A DNA stretch of 64,000 nt from Idiomarina abyssalis (GTDB taxonomy: Bacteria; Pseudomonadota; Gammaproteobacteria; Enterobacterales; Alteromonadaceae). The position numbers and the translations under genes were made by a program. Below, in pieces: positions 45,517-56,973 of the stretch (its first letter is position 1; the number at the start of each line of letters is the position of its first letter). The notes under the pieces were generated by a model. It was not told the origin of the DNA. It did not search any database and saw only the letters and a list, made by a program, of their open reading frames with translations. The DNA lies in NCBI RefSeq assembly GCF_900116625.1, contig NZ_FPBE01000005.1:1-64000 (forward strand), in the 5' to 3' direction.

Positions 45517-45867
45517 CTATAGCCGGTAACTTTGCAGGCGTTCATCAAAAAGGTTTTTCACCAGGCCGACAAACTCATTAATGAAAGCTTCCTGCTGAGG
45601 GGTTGGGTGTGTATCCAGAACTTTAGATAACACTTCTTCTAAATCGTAAACAATAGCGTCGGTTTCACGGACAATATCCAGACGCACTTCCTGATCAAGC
45701 TCATTTTGCTCAAAAACCGCCATCATGCTTTCTGATAAGCGCTCTTCCATTAAGTCACGTAAGGTGTAATCGGCTGTTTTTGCGCTATTACCCTGCTCAG
45801 TAAAGACCGGTAACTGACCTGTCAGGTACTGGATGAGCTCAATATATCCGTCTGTTTCAACTATCAT
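45517..45867 (-). CDS. DUF3802 family protein
   Basis: 116 residues, acidic, helical and cytoplasmic. The N-terminal MIVETDGYIELIQYLTGQL resembles DUF3802, a small family seen in Alteromonadales and of unknown function. The start at 45867 has AGAGAAG upstream; the ATG at 45900 has none. It lies between astD and the yhfA-like gene on the same strand. Confidence 0.7.
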   Translation of the reverse strand: MIVETDGYIELIQYLTGQLPVFTEQGNSAKTADYTLRDLMEERLSESMMAVFEQNELDQEVRLDIVRETDAIVYDLEEVLSKVLDTHPTPQQEAFINEFVGLVKNLFDERLQSYRL

Positions 45868-45937
45868 CTGCTTCTCTTTGTCACGCGGCCAGGCAACCAT
45901 TCACGTTGCCCAGCCGATAAACTAGCACAGATTGTGA

Positions 45938-47407
45938 TTAAAATTTAAGCCCTGGCGCTAAATTCTCAGGTAAACTCATGCTGTCAGCTTCCACTGACGC
46001 AACCGGATACGCACAGTAGTCGGCCGCATAGTAAGCACTGGCACGATGGTTACCACTTGCTCCAATGCCGCCGAAAGGTGCTGCACTGCTGGCACCAGTA
46101 ATCGGCTTATTCCAATTCACAATACCTGCGCGAATATGTTTAAAAAAGTAACGATACGTTTGTTCATCGTCACAAAGCACACCGGCAGATAGGCCGTAAC
46201 GTGTGTTGTTCGCTTCTTTGATGGCTTCATCAATATCTTTAAAGCGATACACTTTTAGTAACGGACCAAAATGCTCTTCATCCGGCAGGTTTTCAACGCC
46301 GGTAACATCGACGATGCCCGGGGTTACAAAACCTTTCTTTGAGTCAGCCTGCTTCATGCGCACTAATGACTTAGCGCCTTTATGCAGCAACTCATTTTGT
46401 GCATCGACCATTTCGCCCGCAGCTTTAGCAGAAATCATTGCGCCCATAAACGGCTGAGGGTCTGCTTCGTAGTCATCGACCAAAACGTTTTCAGTCACTT
46501 CAATTAAACGCTCAAGCACTGCCCGACCCTGTTCTGAGTCTTCAATGAACAAGCGGCGTGCACATGTGCAACGCTGACCTGAAGTAATAAAAGCCGACTG
46601 CACGATGTTATGAACCGCCGCATCAATGTCAGCAACGTTAGTAACCAGCAAGGGGTTATTACCGCCCATTTCCAACGCAAGAATTTTGTCTGGACGACCG
46701 CCAAATTGTTTGTGCAACAAGTGCCCAGTGTTTGATGAGCCGGTGAAGTACAAGCCATCAATTTGAGGGTGTGCCGATAATGCTTTACCGGTTTCAACTT
46801 CGCCCTGAACCAGGTTTAAAACGCCGGCTGGAATGCCTGCTTTTTCCCATAACTTAATGGTTTCCTGAGCAACCATTGGTGTGAGTTCACTTGGCTTAAA
46901 CACTACCGTATTACCGGCAATTAGTGCTGGTACAATGTGCCCGTTTGGCAAGTGTCCCGGAAAGTTATAAGGACCGTAGACGGCAACCACACCGTGTGGT
47001 TTATGACGAATAAAAGCTTTAGCCCCCGGCATTTCGTTTTCCACGGTACCCGTGCGCTCATGGTAAGCACGCTCAGAAATCGCGACTTTGCCCATCATAG
47101 CGCCCACTTCGGTACGGGTTTCCCACACAGGTTTGCCGGTTTCTTTTGCCATGACCTGCGCCAAGTGCTCTTTATTTTCTTCAAGTAACGCTGAAAACTT
47201 TTTGCAGATGGCTAAGCGCTCTTCGACGCTGAGGCCCGCCCAGTCAGGAAAGGCTTTGCGAGCAGCCATTACCGCTTTTTCTACCTGAGCTTCACTGGCG
47301 GATTCACCGCTCCAGATAGCTTCATTACGGGCCGGATCAATTGATTTAAACAACTGACCTTCGCCTGCTTCCCAACAACCATCGATAAATTGAATACTGT
47401 TCGTCAT
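45938..47407 (-). CDS. astD: N-succinylglutamate 5-semialdehyde dehydrogenase AstD
   Basis: Fourth step of the arginine succinyltransferase pathway, oxidising succinylglutamate semialdehyde with NAD. It has 489 residues. The aldehyde dehydrogenase fold shows [18 protein letters not shown], the catalytic Glu in [11 protein letters not shown] near residue 245 and the catalytic Cys in [10 protein letters not shown] near 280. GCAGGAG precedes the start. It is last in astC-astA-astD; astB and astE are not in the window. Confidence 0.95.
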   Translation of the reverse strand: MTNSIQFIDGCWEAGEGQLFKSIDPARNEAIWSGESASEAQVEKAVMAARKAFPDWAGLSVEERLAICKKFSALLEENKEHLAQVMAKETGKPVWETRTEVGAMMGKVAISERAYHERTGTVENEMPGAKAFIRHKPHGVVAVYGPYNFPGHLPNGHIVPALIAGNTVVFKPSELTPMVAQETIKLWEKAGIPAGVLNLVQGEVETGKALSAHPQIDGLYFTGSSNTGHLLHKQFGGRPDKILALEMGGNNPLLVTNVADIDAAVHNIVQSAFITSGQRCTCARRLFIEDSEQGRAVLERLIEVTENVLVDDYEADPQPFMGAMISAKAAGEMVDAQNELLHKGAKSLVRMKQADSKKGFVTPGIVDVTGVENLPDEEHFGPLLKVYRFKDIDEAIKEANNTRYGLSAGVLCDDEQTYRYFFKHIRAGIVNWNKPITGASSAAPFGGIGASGNHRASAYYAADYCAYPVASVEADSMSLPENLAPGLKF

Positions 47408-47421
47408 ACAAATACTCCTGC

Positions 47422-48444
47422 TTAGAGTGCAACAATGCGGGCTTCATCGCCGCTTTCTAAATGCATTGCCTGTGCTTGTTCTGTCGTCAATATGAGTTCT
47501 TCTGCGCCTTCTGGCAAAGAAAGCTTTGTCGCGCGGAAGTTCTTCAACTGCGTATTACACACAATATGAGGAACACCCTCACCTTCTGCTACCGAGTCGC
47601 GCACTGCTACCGGCACTAAACGGCTGTTACGCACACTGTTGAGATTACAAACTTCCGCTTCAACCGTTGGTCCGGCGTCAAAAATGTCCACAAAACCTCT
47701 GAAACGGAAACCTTCCGATTCCAACAGTTTAAGAGCCGGGCGCGTATTGTCGTGCACCTTTCCGACCACCGCTTGCGCTTCTTTACTCAACAAGTTGGTA
47801 TAAATAGGGAAGCGAGGCATCAGCTCAGAAATAAAGACTTTATCGCCAATTCCGCTTAAGTAGTCGGCTTTTGGAAAGTCCATTGAGAAAAAGTTCTCTT
47901 CCAACCAGTTCCAAAATGGCGAGTCTCCATTTTCATCTGAGACGCCACGCATTTCGGCTATTACCCAGTCACTGAAGCGTTGCTTAAATTGCGCCAAAAA
48001 CAACATGCGGAAACGTGACAATGTACGTCCGTTCATGTTGTGTCGGTAAGGTTCTCGCAAAAACAACGTGCATAGCTCGGAAACACCCGTGTAGTCATTA
48101 CACAGAGTAAGGGTTTCCAGCGCATTATAGATATTGAGCTTCTCTGAATGATGCACAACTTTACCCAAACGGTAATGCCAGAAGGCTTCATTCAAACCCA
48201 CCGCAGCTTCGATACCACTAACACCTGCAATAGTACCAGTTTCGGTATCTTCCATAACAAACAGGTAGCTTTCATCACCGGGTGTTTCAACGGTGTCTTT
48301 AGCAAAAGCTTTTTGCGCCGCATTAATACGACGCTCCAGCAGCGACTGGTCTACCGGTAAGGAAGTAAAACCATGACCGGACTCAATCGCGCACTGATAT
48401 AACGCTTCGTAATCTGACGGCTTAATGGGTCTGATTAGCAACAT
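47422..48444 (-). CDS. astA: Arginine N-succinyltransferase AstA
   Basis: First step of arginine breakdown by the AST pathway, succinyl-CoA plus arginine. 340 residues, single-chain type. Markers are [42 protein letters not shown] and the C-terminal [23 protein letters not shown] ribosome site is present. It lies 13 bases after astC and 14 bases before astD. Confidence 0.95.
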   Translation of the reverse strand: MLLIRPIKPSDYEALYQCAIESGHGFTSLPVDQSLLERRINAAQKAFAKDTVETPGDESYLFVMEDTETGTIAGVSGIEAAVGLNEAFWHYRLGKVVHHSEKLNIYNALETLTLCNDYTGVSELCTLFLREPYRHNMNGRTLSRFRMLFLAQFKQRFSDWVIAEMRGVSDENGDSPFWNWLEENFFSMDFPKADYLSGIGDKVFISELMPRFPIYTNLLSKEAQAVVGKVHDNTRPALKLLESEGFRFRGFVDIFDAGPTVEAEVCNLNSVRNSRLVPVAVRDSVAEGEGVPHIVCNTQLKNFRATKLSLPEGAEELILTTEQAQAMHLESGDEARIVAL

Positions 48445-48457
48445 AAAACAGCCTCAG

Positions 48458-49702
<1,245 letters not shown>

Positions 49703-49745
49703 TTAACAAAGGTGTCAACAAATTCATTTCTCAAAGTAGCCCGCT

Positions 49746-49774
49746 ATTATGCCAAAATTTGTTCACTTTGTCTG
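49746..49774 (-). promoter_or_regulatory. Probable promoter of astC-astA-astD
   Basis: On the minus strand CAGACA (49769-49774), 17 bases, CATAAT (49746-49751), with an extended -10 TGG before it. Transcription would start about 65 bases upstream of astC. No sigma-54 -24/-12 element is seen, unlike the E. coli ast operon. Confidence 0.5.
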
Positions 49775-49932
49775 TGATAATTCCGTTATAAATCGCTTAA
49801 AACGGGGCTTTACGCTTTTCTTGCATCAGATACGAATAGTTATGCTAATGCATGCAGAAAGAATGAATCTTTAGTCATAATTTTTTCTCAAGACAACTTG
49901 TTAAACACCTTGTAACATTTACCTACGCAAAA

Positions 49933-49961
49933 TTGCATTGCTTTTTATCTGTGCTTAATTT
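49933..49961 (+). promoter_or_regulatory. Probable promoter of the PilZ-domain gene
   Basis: TTGCAT (49933-49938), exactly 17 bases, TAATTT (49956-49961), about 40 bases before the ATG at 50003. The -35 is good and the -10 is fair. Confidence 0.48.
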
Positions 49962-50002
49962 AGCCTGAATTTATTGAAAGAAAACTGAGTGTTAGAGGGT
50001 TT

Positions 50003-50707
50003 ATGGAAAAGCAGGTACCGACTCTGGATTCTTCGTCTCAACCCCAGTTGAAGCTTACTTATTTACGCCCGGGCGATATGATCGACGTTGAGTTCGCGGC
50101 CGCGACAAAAGTACGAACCAAGTTGCAACTAGTCGGGTTTGACACAGGTAATTACCTCCTCTTAAAACAACCGAATCCACGCACCGATGGCAGCTATGCT
50201 GATGTTTTGTTTGAAGGTAACCCAGTCATTGTTCGCTTAGTTTTAGAAGGTGAAACCGGCGAGTGCATTGCATTTAAAACCAATATTCGGGCGGTATCAA
50301 ATATCCCGTTCCGTTTATTGTATCTGGACTATCCCAAACAAGTTGAGAATCGTGCGTTACGAGCACAAAAGCGCGTACGCACTCATATTCCGGTTGATGT
50401 TACAGCAGATAACAGCCAAACAGACAGCAGAAAAAAGTTAGCCAGTGGTGTCGTCGTTGATATTTCTTCTGCCGGGTGCCGAATACTTTTCAAGGCACAA
50501 AGCGAAGGTAGTAATGTAACCCACATGAACATCAAGATCAGCATTGGTTCAGGCTCGCAGAAAGATCTACTTACCCTTTCAGGCCAAATTATGAATCAAC
50601 GCAAAGAACGCGGCATGATCAGTGTTGGAGTCCGCTTCACTGATGATGAAGCCCATATTAATAATGTATTCGACCATCTGTTGATAGACACAGAGTTTGA
50701 GTGTTAA
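50003..50707 (+). CDS. PilZ-domain cyclic di-GMP receptor (YcgR-like)
   Basis: 234 residues, soluble. The N-terminal half (about 15-115) resembles the YcgR-N flagellar-brake fold (YLRPGDMIDVEF and FKTNIRAV). The C-terminal half is a PilZ domain with both ligand motifs: QKRVRTHIP (RxxxR type, near residue 128) and DISSAGC (D/NxSxxG, near 152). It should bind cyclic di-GMP and affect motility or surface behaviour. AGAGGG precedes the ATG. It converges on the HDOD gene with four bases between stops. Confidence 0.9.
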   Translation: MEKQVPTLDSSSQPQLKLTYLRPGDMIDVEFAAATKVRTKLQLVGFDTGNYLLLKQPNPRTDGSYADVLFEGNPVIVRLVLEGETGECIAFKTNIRAVSNIPFRLLYLDYPKQVENRALRAQKRVRTHIPVDVTADNSQTDSRKKLASGVVVDISSAGCRILFKAQSEGSNVTHMNIKISIGSGSQKDLLTLSGQIMNQRKERGMISVGVRFTDDEAHINNVFDHLLIDTEFEC

Positions 50708-50711
50708 CGCT

Positions 50712-51878
50712 TTACTCCGGCACAACAATAGGCGGTCGCTTTAAACTCACATTATTTAAGCGTGCAATGGTGTCTGCTGTTATCGAGTACTTATTCAACA
50801 GGTGTTTACCTTCTTCCAGGCTGGCTAAGTCCACTTCTCTTAACATTCTGAATTCACAATAGGCGTTTGCCTGCGCCAGAGCTTGCGCGTAATCAGATTC
50901 ATTCTCTGCGGTCTGACTTTGAGTGAAAGCTAACAGGTGTTTACTAACAGGAACGCGTTTCAAACCCCAGCCTTCAGCCACCAGGTAACTGACGTCTTTG
51001 TCCTTTTCCAACATTAAGTCGCGTAAAAAGCGTTCATCCGGAGTCAGTTTTACAATCGTATTATGCCGCTCAGGTGATTTATCGTTCACACTTTGCATCG
51101 CAAATTCACGTTGCACGTCGTCGAATAAGCGAAGATACAGTTTGGTTAACGCTATTTTCCCAAGCTCATGGAACATGCCAATAGTATAAGCAAGTACCGG
51201 ATCCCGCAGTTTACGCTCTACCGCAATGTTATGCGCAGCAATAGCCGTCCCCAAAGAGTGTTCCCAAATTTTACGACGGAACAACATGAAAGGTTGCGCT
51301 GCCGGAGGCAGCCAGTTTTGCATGATGTACGCGGGCGCTAACAATCGCAGGTTTTCGGTTCCCACAAAACTCATGGCAACACGTAAGTTATCTATTTTTA
51401 CCTGCTTGTTGCGATCGATAAAAGGAGGTTGATTGACCGTTCGAAGCAACCCTGTGTGAAACCAGTCCATACCTTGCACCACTGACTCAATGCGGCGCAT
51501 AGAAGCGGCTTTCAGACTTAAGGTATCCAGTAGCTCTGGCAGTTTCTCAGGAAGCGGTATCAGACGTTCGCGAATGTAATCGCCGTCATCTATCGTTTTC
51601 AATGCGCGGTGGTAGATCTCTTCATGCAGTTCGTCAGAAATACGGTCAGCATAACGTTGCCGCGCCTGGGCCTTACGATCACGTTCTTCATAGTTCAGAC
51701 GCTCCACTTCCAACAGTTTACGTAACTGCTCTTTGTCTTCCTCGTCGGTACCGTCAGCCTTTGAACGAGCTTTGCGCGCAAACGGAAAACTTATCAAATA
51801 GTTGATAAAGCGCTTTTCTAAACGCAGGGCCGGGTCATTACTACCGCCTTCCGTCGTACCCGCAAAAAAGTGGAACAT
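50712..51878 (-). CDS. HDOD-domain signalling protein
   Basis: 388 residues. The N-terminal part (about 1-130) is charged and partly coiled-coil (EEDKEQLRKLLEVERLNYEERDR region, residues 46-68). The HDOD domain (about 130-330) shows LRLLAPAYIMQNWLP, HSLGTAIAAHNIA and FHELGKIALTKLY, lacking the full HD metal set of HD-GYP enzymes. HDOD proteins usually act as adaptors in signal transduction. It is convergent with the PilZ gene, so the two may serve one pathway, though nothing proves it. GAGGT precedes the start. Confidence 0.87.
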   Translation of the reverse strand: MFHFFAGTTEGGSNDPALRLEKRFINYLISFPFARKARSKADGTDEEDKEQLRKLLEVERLNYEERDRKAQARQRYADRISDELHEEIYHRALKTIDDGDYIRERLIPLPEKLPELLDTLSLKAASMRRIESVVQGMDWFHTGLLRTVNQPPFIDRNKQVKIDNLRVAMSFVGTENLRLLAPAYIMQNWLPPAAQPFMLFRRKIWEHSLGTAIAAHNIAVERKLRDPVLAYTIGMFHELGKIALTKLYLRLFDDVQREFAMQSVNDKSPERHNTIVKLTPDERFLRDLMLEKDKDVSYLVAEGWGLKRVPVSKHLLAFTQSQTAENESDYAQALAQANAYCEFRMLREVDLASLEEGKHLLNKYSITADTIARLNNVSLKRPPIVVPE

Positions 51879-51946
51879 ACTACCTCTATATTAACTGAAC
51901 TGCGGCAGCATTATGTTGAATAAACTCCACAAATGCTACTTACTGA

Positions 51947-52528
51947 TTATCGTATATAACGTAAAAAATTCGCTAACAAATTATGACCCTGAGCTGTCAT
52001 TACCGACTCTGGGTGGAACTGTACGCCAAATAAAGGTAAGTCCCTATGCCTAATAGCCATAATTTCCAACGTTCCCCGTTCGCTCTCTGTATCGGCATCA
52101 ATTAAGAAATCTGTTGGCAAACTGGCCGGGCAAACGACCAACGAATGGTAGCGTGTCACTTCAAGAGGATTGTCTAACTGCTGGAACAGTCCGTTACCGG
52201 TGTGTCGAATAACCGACGTTTTTCCATGCATCACTTTTTCGGCGCGGACAACTTTGGCGCCAAATACCTGAGCTAATGCCTGGTGCCCAAGACAAACGCC
52301 CAGTATCGGAAGCTTCTTTCCAAAGTGTTGAATAGCCGCCAAAGACACGCCTGACTCGTTGGGTGTGCAAGGTCCGGGAGATATCACAAGAGCTTTCGGA
52401 GAGAGTTCTTCAATGCCCGGAACTGTTATTTCATTGTTACGAAAAACAACAACATCTTCCCCCAATTCACGGAAATAGCGAGCCAGGTTGTGGGTAAATG
52501 AGTCGAAGTTATCAATTAGTACGATCAT
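51947..52528 (-). CDS. pabA: Aminodeoxychorismate/anthranilate synthase component II (glutamine amidotransferase)
   Basis: 193 residues of class I amidotransferase giving ammonia for p-aminobenzoate or anthranilate synthesis. Triad segments: GVCLGHQAL with the nucleophile Cys near residue 79, and the His and Glu in FHPESVMT near 170. It starts [15 protein letters not shown] at 52528, one base after the stop of the PAS-GGDEF-EAL gene; an earlier start at 52549 would overlap that gene. PabA and TrpG are indistinguishable by sequence alone, and neighbourhood (argD-like gene nearby, no trp genes) favours PabA. Confidence 0.9.
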   Translation of the reverse strand: MIVLIDNFDSFTHNLARYFRELGEDVVVFRNNEITVPGIEELSPKALVISPGPCTPNESGVSLAAIQHFGKKLPILGVCLGHQALAQVFGAKVVRAEKVMHGKTSVIRHTGNGLFQQLDNPLEVTRYHSLVVCPASLPTDFLIDADTESERGTLEIMAIRHRDLPLFGVQFHPESVMTAQGHNLLANFLRYIR

Positions 52529-52529
52529 G

Positions 52530-54578
52530 CTACTGAGGCAACCGCTCATTCAGCCAGGTTTCATAATGCATGGGTCTTGCAAAGTAAAAGCCCTGCAATA
52601 AATCAGCACCATTTTCGCCAAGCAATTTAACTTGCTCAGCGGTTTCTACCCCTTCTGCTACCGAGGAAACCGACAAAGAACGGGCCATGTTTAACATCGC
52701 CATTAGCAAGCCCATGTGTTTTTCATTCACTTCCGCGAGCTGAACAAATTCTCTGTCTATTTTTAATTCAGTAATGGGTAACTGCTGAATCCTCAATAAA
52801 TTAGAATAGCCGGTACCAAAGTCATCAATTGAAAACACAACGCCCAGCTCAGCAAGACGGGACATAGTTTGCTGCACTTTTTCGGCATCAGCTAAAAGTA
52901 GGTTTTCAGTAATTTCCATCGTCAACTGGCTCAGTGGCGCATCATACTCCGCAAAAATTTTCTGTACGGTTTCCACGTAGTCACTTTGCAAAAACTCAAC
53001 CGGGCTCACATTAACAGCGATATTGTCATCCAGCCCCTGCGTTTTTAACCTGTTCAATGTAAAGGCTACCTGCTGCAGTAGCTCTCTGGCCATTGGAATA
53101 ATCAGCTGTAAGCGCTCTGCTACCGGAATAAACTGAGCGGGGGAAACAAGTTCACCGTTCTCGTTACGCCAACGCATCAAAGCTTCTGCACCACGAATAA
53201 CGCCCTGGGTATCGACTTTTGACTGAAGCCAACATTCAAATTGCCCTTTACCTAAGGCCGCTCGCAAAGCAACCTCGGTTTTAGCGTCGGCAACAACTGA
53301 CTCAGAGATTTCCGCTTCGTAAACCGCAATTTGGTCACGACCGTTATGACGCGCATTAGAGGTGGCTGTATCAGCCAGAGACAGTAGCTCGGATGCATTC
53401 TCATCGCCGCCGCTTAAACCGACCCCAATACTTGCCGTTAAATAGTGTGTCTGAAATTTCGTTCTAAAGGGCTCACGCAGAGCGTCATGCAGTTTTCTGA
53501 TAACCTTCAGACCAGCCTGCGTAGAGTCACGCATGACTCCCACCCAAAACCTGTCTCCAAGGTCTCTTGCTATCCAGCCCGAGTCTCCAATAGTCTCTCT
53601 CAGTCTTTGTGCGATTAACTGAATAACACGATCACCTTCTTCGTGCCCATGTATAGTATTTACTCGGTTAAAATAGTCCATATTGACCGCAGCAACGACT
53701 ATTGGCCGGTTACTCTCCAGGCGTTTTTCTACCAAATCGAGAAAGCGGTGGCGATTCGGCAAGCCCGTTTGCTCATCAAAATTGGCCAGGTATTCCAGCT
53801 TACGGGCGTTTTCCTTTTGCTCGGTAATGTCTCGTATAACACCAATATACTGCGCTTCTCCGGCACGGCTCACCTCGGTTACCGCTAAATCGATGGGAAA
53901 TACTTCACCGTTTTTACGCTTACCCTGAACCTCTCGACCAATACCGATAATACGCGCCCGACCCGTTTCCTGATAGGCTTCAAGATAACGATCATGTTCC
54001 CTCGCGTAGGGCTCAGGCATGAGCATGCTGACATTATTACCTTTAACTTCAGCTTCACTGTATCCAAACATCCGCTCCGCCGGAGCACTAAAGTTAGTAA
54101 TGATACCTTTGCTATCAATTGTAATAACGGCGTCAATTAAATTATCCAGAGTACTGCGAAGTGCGCTCGTCTGTTCCTGCAATTGCTGCAGCCGGTGTTT
54201 TTTTTCAGTTACATCCTGAATCGCACCAAACAGAACCGTCTCACCGCTTTCTACTTGCTTAGTCACTCCGGTAATGCTCACCCAGTGAATATGACCAGCG
54301 GTGTCTTCCAGACAACTCTCTGCTGACCAACTTCTATTGAACTCCAGACTCTGTGCAACAAGCTGTTTTATGTTTTCACGGTACTCAGGTAAATGAAACG
54401 CCATCGCTTTTTCATAATTAATGGGCTCATTGTCGGTTATACCGTGAATCTCTCTTAACTGGCGGCTCCAATATAGGTGTTCCGTCGCCGGTTCGTACCA
54501 AAAGCTACCAATGTTAGCCATGGTCTCGACGCTGGTTAACAACTCTTTTTCGCGCTGTTCCGGAGACTCACTCACCAT
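52530..54578 (-). CDS. PAS-PAS-GGDEF-EAL cyclic di-GMP phosphodiesterase
   Basis: 682 residues, no transmembrane helix. The first PAS (about 15-125) and second PAS with PAC (about 135-255, [17 protein letters not shown]) are followed by a GGDEF domain whose active site reads DLGDRF, so it is degenerate and probably regulatory. The EAL domain is complete ([39 protein letters not shown]), so it should hydrolyse cyclic di-GMP to pGpG. It sits in a tight operon after rpe and trpS and before pabA. The ribosome site is weak, and the start overlaps the tail of the trpS region. Confidence 0.93.
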   Translation of the reverse strand: MVSESPEQREKELLTSVETMANIGSFWYEPATEHLYWSRQLREIHGITDNEPINYEKAMAFHLPEYRENIKQLVAQSLEFNRSWSAESCLEDTAGHIHWVSITGVTKQVESGETVLFGAIQDVTEKKHRLQQLQEQTSALRSTLDNLIDAVITIDSKGIITNFSAPAERMFGYSEAEVKGNNVSMLMPEPYAREHDRYLEAYQETGRARIIGIGREVQGKRKNGEVFPIDLAVTEVSRAGEAQYIGVIRDITEQKENARKLEYLANFDEQTGLPNRHRFLDLVEKRLESNRPIVVAAVNMDYFNRVNTIHGHEEGDRVIQLIAQRLRETIGDSGWIARDLGDRFWVGVMRDSTQAGLKVIRKLHDALREPFRTKFQTHYLTASIGVGLSGGDENASELLSLADTATSNARHNGRDQIAVYEAEISESVVADAKTEVALRAALGKGQFECWLQSKVDTQGVIRGAEALMRWRNENGELVSPAQFIPVAERLQLIIPMARELLQQVAFTLNRLKTQGLDDNIAVNVSPVEFLQSDYVETVQKIFAEYDAPLSQLTMEITENLLLADAEKVQQTMSRLAELGVVFSIDDFGTGYSNLLRIQQLPITELKIDREFVQLAEVNEKHMGLLMAMLNMARSLSVSSVAEGVETAEQVKLLGENGADLLQGFYFARPMHYETWLNERLPQ

Positions 54579-54586
54579 AATGACGA

Positions 54587-55594
54587 TTACCCAGGGTAAG
54601 GTACAAAACCTACCGCTTTATAAACATCTGACAAAGTTTTTGCTGAGGCTTCACGTGCTTTATCAGCACCTTGCTTCATAACTTGCTGCAAGAACGCCTG
54701 ATCATTACGCATTTCGTGATATCGCTGCTGAATAGGCTCAAGCATAGCAACCACTGATTCCGCTACATCGACTTTTAAATGTCCGTACATTTTGTCTTCA
54801 TATTCCGGAACCAGTTCGTCAATTGATTTACCGGTAGCTGCGGACATAATGCTGAGTAAATTTGAAACGCCAGGCTTCTCCTCAGGATTAAAGTAAATGC
54901 GTGCCTGTTCATCGGAGTCGGTAACGGCTTTCTTTATTTTCTTCAGAATTTTCTTCGGCTCTTCCAGTAAGCCAACAAAGTTATTTGGATTGTCGTCCGA
55001 CTTAGACATTTTCTTAGTCGGCTCCTGCAGCGACATGACTCGCGCACCCACTTTTGGAATCATTGGTTCTGGAATGGTGAAAATATTGCCGTACAGATTA
55101 TTAAAGCGCTCGGCCACATTGCGTGTCATTTCCAGGTGCTGCTTCTGGTCATCACCAACCGGCACTTCGTTTGCCTGATACAACAGAATGTCTGCCGCCA
55201 TCAGCGCCGGGTAGGTAAACAGTCCCGCATTAATATTATTAGCGTGACGCTGAGACTTATCTTTAAACTGCGTCATGCGGTTGAGCTCACCCATTTGCGT
55301 GTAACAATTGAGAACCCAGGCCAGCTGAGTATGTTCTGGAACATGCGACTGAATGAAAACGGTACTTTTCTCAGGGTCCAGGCCGCAGGCTAAATACAAA
55401 GCCAGACCATCCAGTGTTGCCTGCTGCAGTTTTTCAGGTTCCTGACGCACGGTAATTGCGTGTTGATCAACCAGCATGAACTTGCAGTCGTGAGTATCCT
55501 GCATATTCACCCACTGACGTAGTGCGCCAATGTAATTACCAATAGACAACTGCCCTGACGGCTGACAACCACTTAATACAATTGGTTTAGACAT
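54587..55594 (-). CDS. trpS: Tryptophanyl-tRNA synthetase
   Basis: 335 residues, class I. The HIGH-like motif is in [17 protein letters not shown] near residue 8 and the KMSKS signature appears intact near residue 195. GAGGA precedes the ATG. rpe lies 10 bases upstream and the PAS-GGDEF-EAL gene eight bases downstream. In E. coli rpe-gph-trpS is conserved; here gph is missing and a signalling gene follows. Confidence 0.97.
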   Translation of the reverse strand: MSKPIVLSGCQPSGQLSIGNYIGALRQWVNMQDTHDCKFMLVDQHAITVRQEPEKLQQATLDGLALYLACGLDPEKSTVFIQSHVPEHTQLAWVLNCYTQMGELNRMTQFKDKSQRHANNINAGLFTYPALMAADILLYQANEVPVGDDQKQHLEMTRNVAERFNNLYGNIFTIPEPMIPKVGARVMSLQEPTKKMSKSDDNPNNFVGLLEEPKKILKKIKKAVTDSDEQARIYFNPEEKPGVSNLLSIMSAATGKSIDELVPEYEDKMYGHLKVDVAESVVAMLEPIQQRYHEMRNDQAFLQQVMKQGADKAREASAKTLSDVYKAVGFVPYPG

Positions 55595-55604
55595 TCTTAT
55601 TCCT

Positions 55605-56279
55605 CTACGAACCTGTTACCGCAGCGATTTCATCGCGCATTGTCTGGATGACACTGGCGTAATCATCCGTATTAAAAATAGCTGAACCCGCAACGAACAT
55701 ATCCGCGCCAGCTTCCGCAATTTCACCAATATTTGAAACCTTAACTCCACCGTCGACTTCCAGACGGATATCACGACCGCTCTCTTCTATACGTTTACGC
55801 ACAGCTCTCAACTTATCCAGAGTTGAAGGAATAAATGACTGCCCTCCAAAGCCCGGATTTACTGACATCAGCAAAATCACATCGACTTTATCCATTACAT
55901 GATCAAGGTAGTGCAGCGGCGTCGCAGGGTTTAGAACCAACCCAGCCTGACAACCACTTTCATGGATGAGCTGCAAAGTCCTATCAACGTGATCGGAAGC
56001 TTCTGGGTGGAAAGTAATAATGGAAGCACCGGCTTCTGCAAAGTCAGGAATAATCCGATCAACAGGCTTCACCATCAAATGTACGTCGATGGGCGCTTTG
56101 ATACCGTAGTCTCTCAGCGCTTTACAAACCATAGGCCCGATAGTCAGGTTAGGGACATAATGATTATCCATAACGTCAAAATGTACAACATCGGCACCTG
56201 CACTTAATACCGCATCTACCTCTTCACCTAAACGGGCGAAGTCTGCCGACAGTATAGATGGCGCAATTAGTGGTTTCAT
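55605..56279 (-). CDS. rpe: Ribulose-phosphate 3-epimerase
   Basis: Interconverts ribulose-5-phosphate and xylulose-5-phosphate in the pentose phosphate pathway. 224 residues, TIM barrel. Motifs: [33 protein letters not shown] with metal-binding residues, [18 protein letters not shown] and EVDGGV. It is first gene of rpe-trpS-GGDEF/EAL-pabA, followed by trpS after 10 bases. Confidence 0.97.
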   Translation of the reverse strand: MKPLIAPSILSADFARLGEEVDAVLSAGADVVHFDVMDNHYVPNLTIGPMVCKALRDYGIKAPIDVHLMVKPVDRIIPDFAEAGASIITFHPEASDHVDRTLQLIHESGCQAGLVLNPATPLHYLDHVMDKVDVILLMSVNPGFGGQSFIPSTLDKLRAVRKRIEESGRDIRLEVDGGVKVSNIGEIAEAGADMFVAGSAIFNTDDYASVIQTMRDEIAAVTGS

Positions 56280-56414
56280 CGTTCGTTTTCCCGACCTTGA
56301 TTAAAAAAGAGCGTTATTGTAGCAGTTAACCCCGGACAAAAAAATTCGCATCGATGACTAGAATTTTTACAAAATCGCTGATAAATTGGTCAATCTAGAT
56401 TTTGGAGAGGCTTT

Positions 56415-56717
56415 ATGCGACTACTCACAATGATTACTTCACTGGCATTAGCTGCGTTTACCGCATTTGCTTTGGTGAGCCCGTCGTCTCTTATGGCCCA
56501 ACAAAATGCTACCCAAAAATGCCAACAACTTATGACTGAATCCGAACAAAACAGTAATTCAACTCAGTGCCAATTAGCAGCAGAGCAAGTTACCTGGTTT
56601 AGTTGGTTAACCGGTGACAGTCGTTCGGTACAGTTCCACTTTTTCGATTTGGTTGAGTTAATCTCAAGCTCAAGCGATAGCAGCAAAAAACGTTACCAAA
56701 ACGAATACACCGATTAA
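56415..56717 (+). CDS. Small secreted protein of unknown function
   Basis: 100 residues. The first about 28 are a signal peptide (LALAAFTAFALVSPSSLMAQQ). The mature part is about 70 residues, Gln/Ser-rich with two cysteines (KCQQLM and QCQLAA) that could form one disulfide. I recognise no family. GGAGAGG precedes the ATG. Its stop overlaps the start of the DUF2970 gene (TAATG), so both are expressed together. Confidence 0.6.
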   Translation: MRLLTMITSLALAAFTAFALVSPSSLMAQQNATQKCQQLMTESEQNSNSTQCQLAAEQVTWFSWLTGDSRSVQFHFFDLVELISSSSDSSKKRYQNEYTD

Positions 56718-56938
56718 TGTCAGATTCTTCCGATAACAAAGCACCTAAGCTCGGCATTGTCAGTATGGTTGTAAGTGTCCTGGCTGCGTTTCTGGGTGTG
56801 CAAACTGAAAAAAACCGCCAACGCGACTTCCAGCACGGAAGCCCCAAAGCCTACATAATCATTGGCGTTATTCTTACCATTTTGTTTGTACTTGGTTTAG
56901 TTGGCCTCGTCAATATTGTGATGGCGAACGTAGCCTGA
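56717..56938 (+). CDS. DUF2970 family small membrane protein
   Basis: 73 residues. Typical DUF2970 pattern: a hydrophobic first segment with VSVLAAFLGVQTEKNRQRDF, then one clear C-terminal transmembrane helix (AYIIIGVILTILFVLGLVGL). It is found widely in Proteobacteria, often next to cytochrome oxidase genes; none is here. It overlaps the upstream secreted-protein stop by one base. An inverted repeat (GTAGCCTG/CAGGCTAC, 56930-56958) lies at its end. Confidence 0.82.
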   Translation: MSDSSDNKAPKLGIVSMVVSVLAAFLGVQTEKNRQRDFQHGSPKAYIIIGVILTILFVLGLVGLVNIVMANVA

Positions 56939-56958
56939 CGTAAATAACACCAGGCTAC
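56930..56958. terminator. Inverted repeat at the DUF2970/prlC convergent end
   Basis: GTAGCCTG (56930-56937) and CAGGCTAC (56951-56958) pair perfectly around a 13-base loop, partly inside the DUF2970 coding end. No T-run follows in either direction, so terminator function is uncertain. Confidence 0.4.
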
Positions 56959-56973
56959 GGCATGACACTTCAT

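Noticed and set aside
49833-49877. Two ARG boxes ahead of astC
   Set aside because: Each has several mismatches and the spacing of 31 bases is not the usual 21; kept only as a remark in the intergenic entry.
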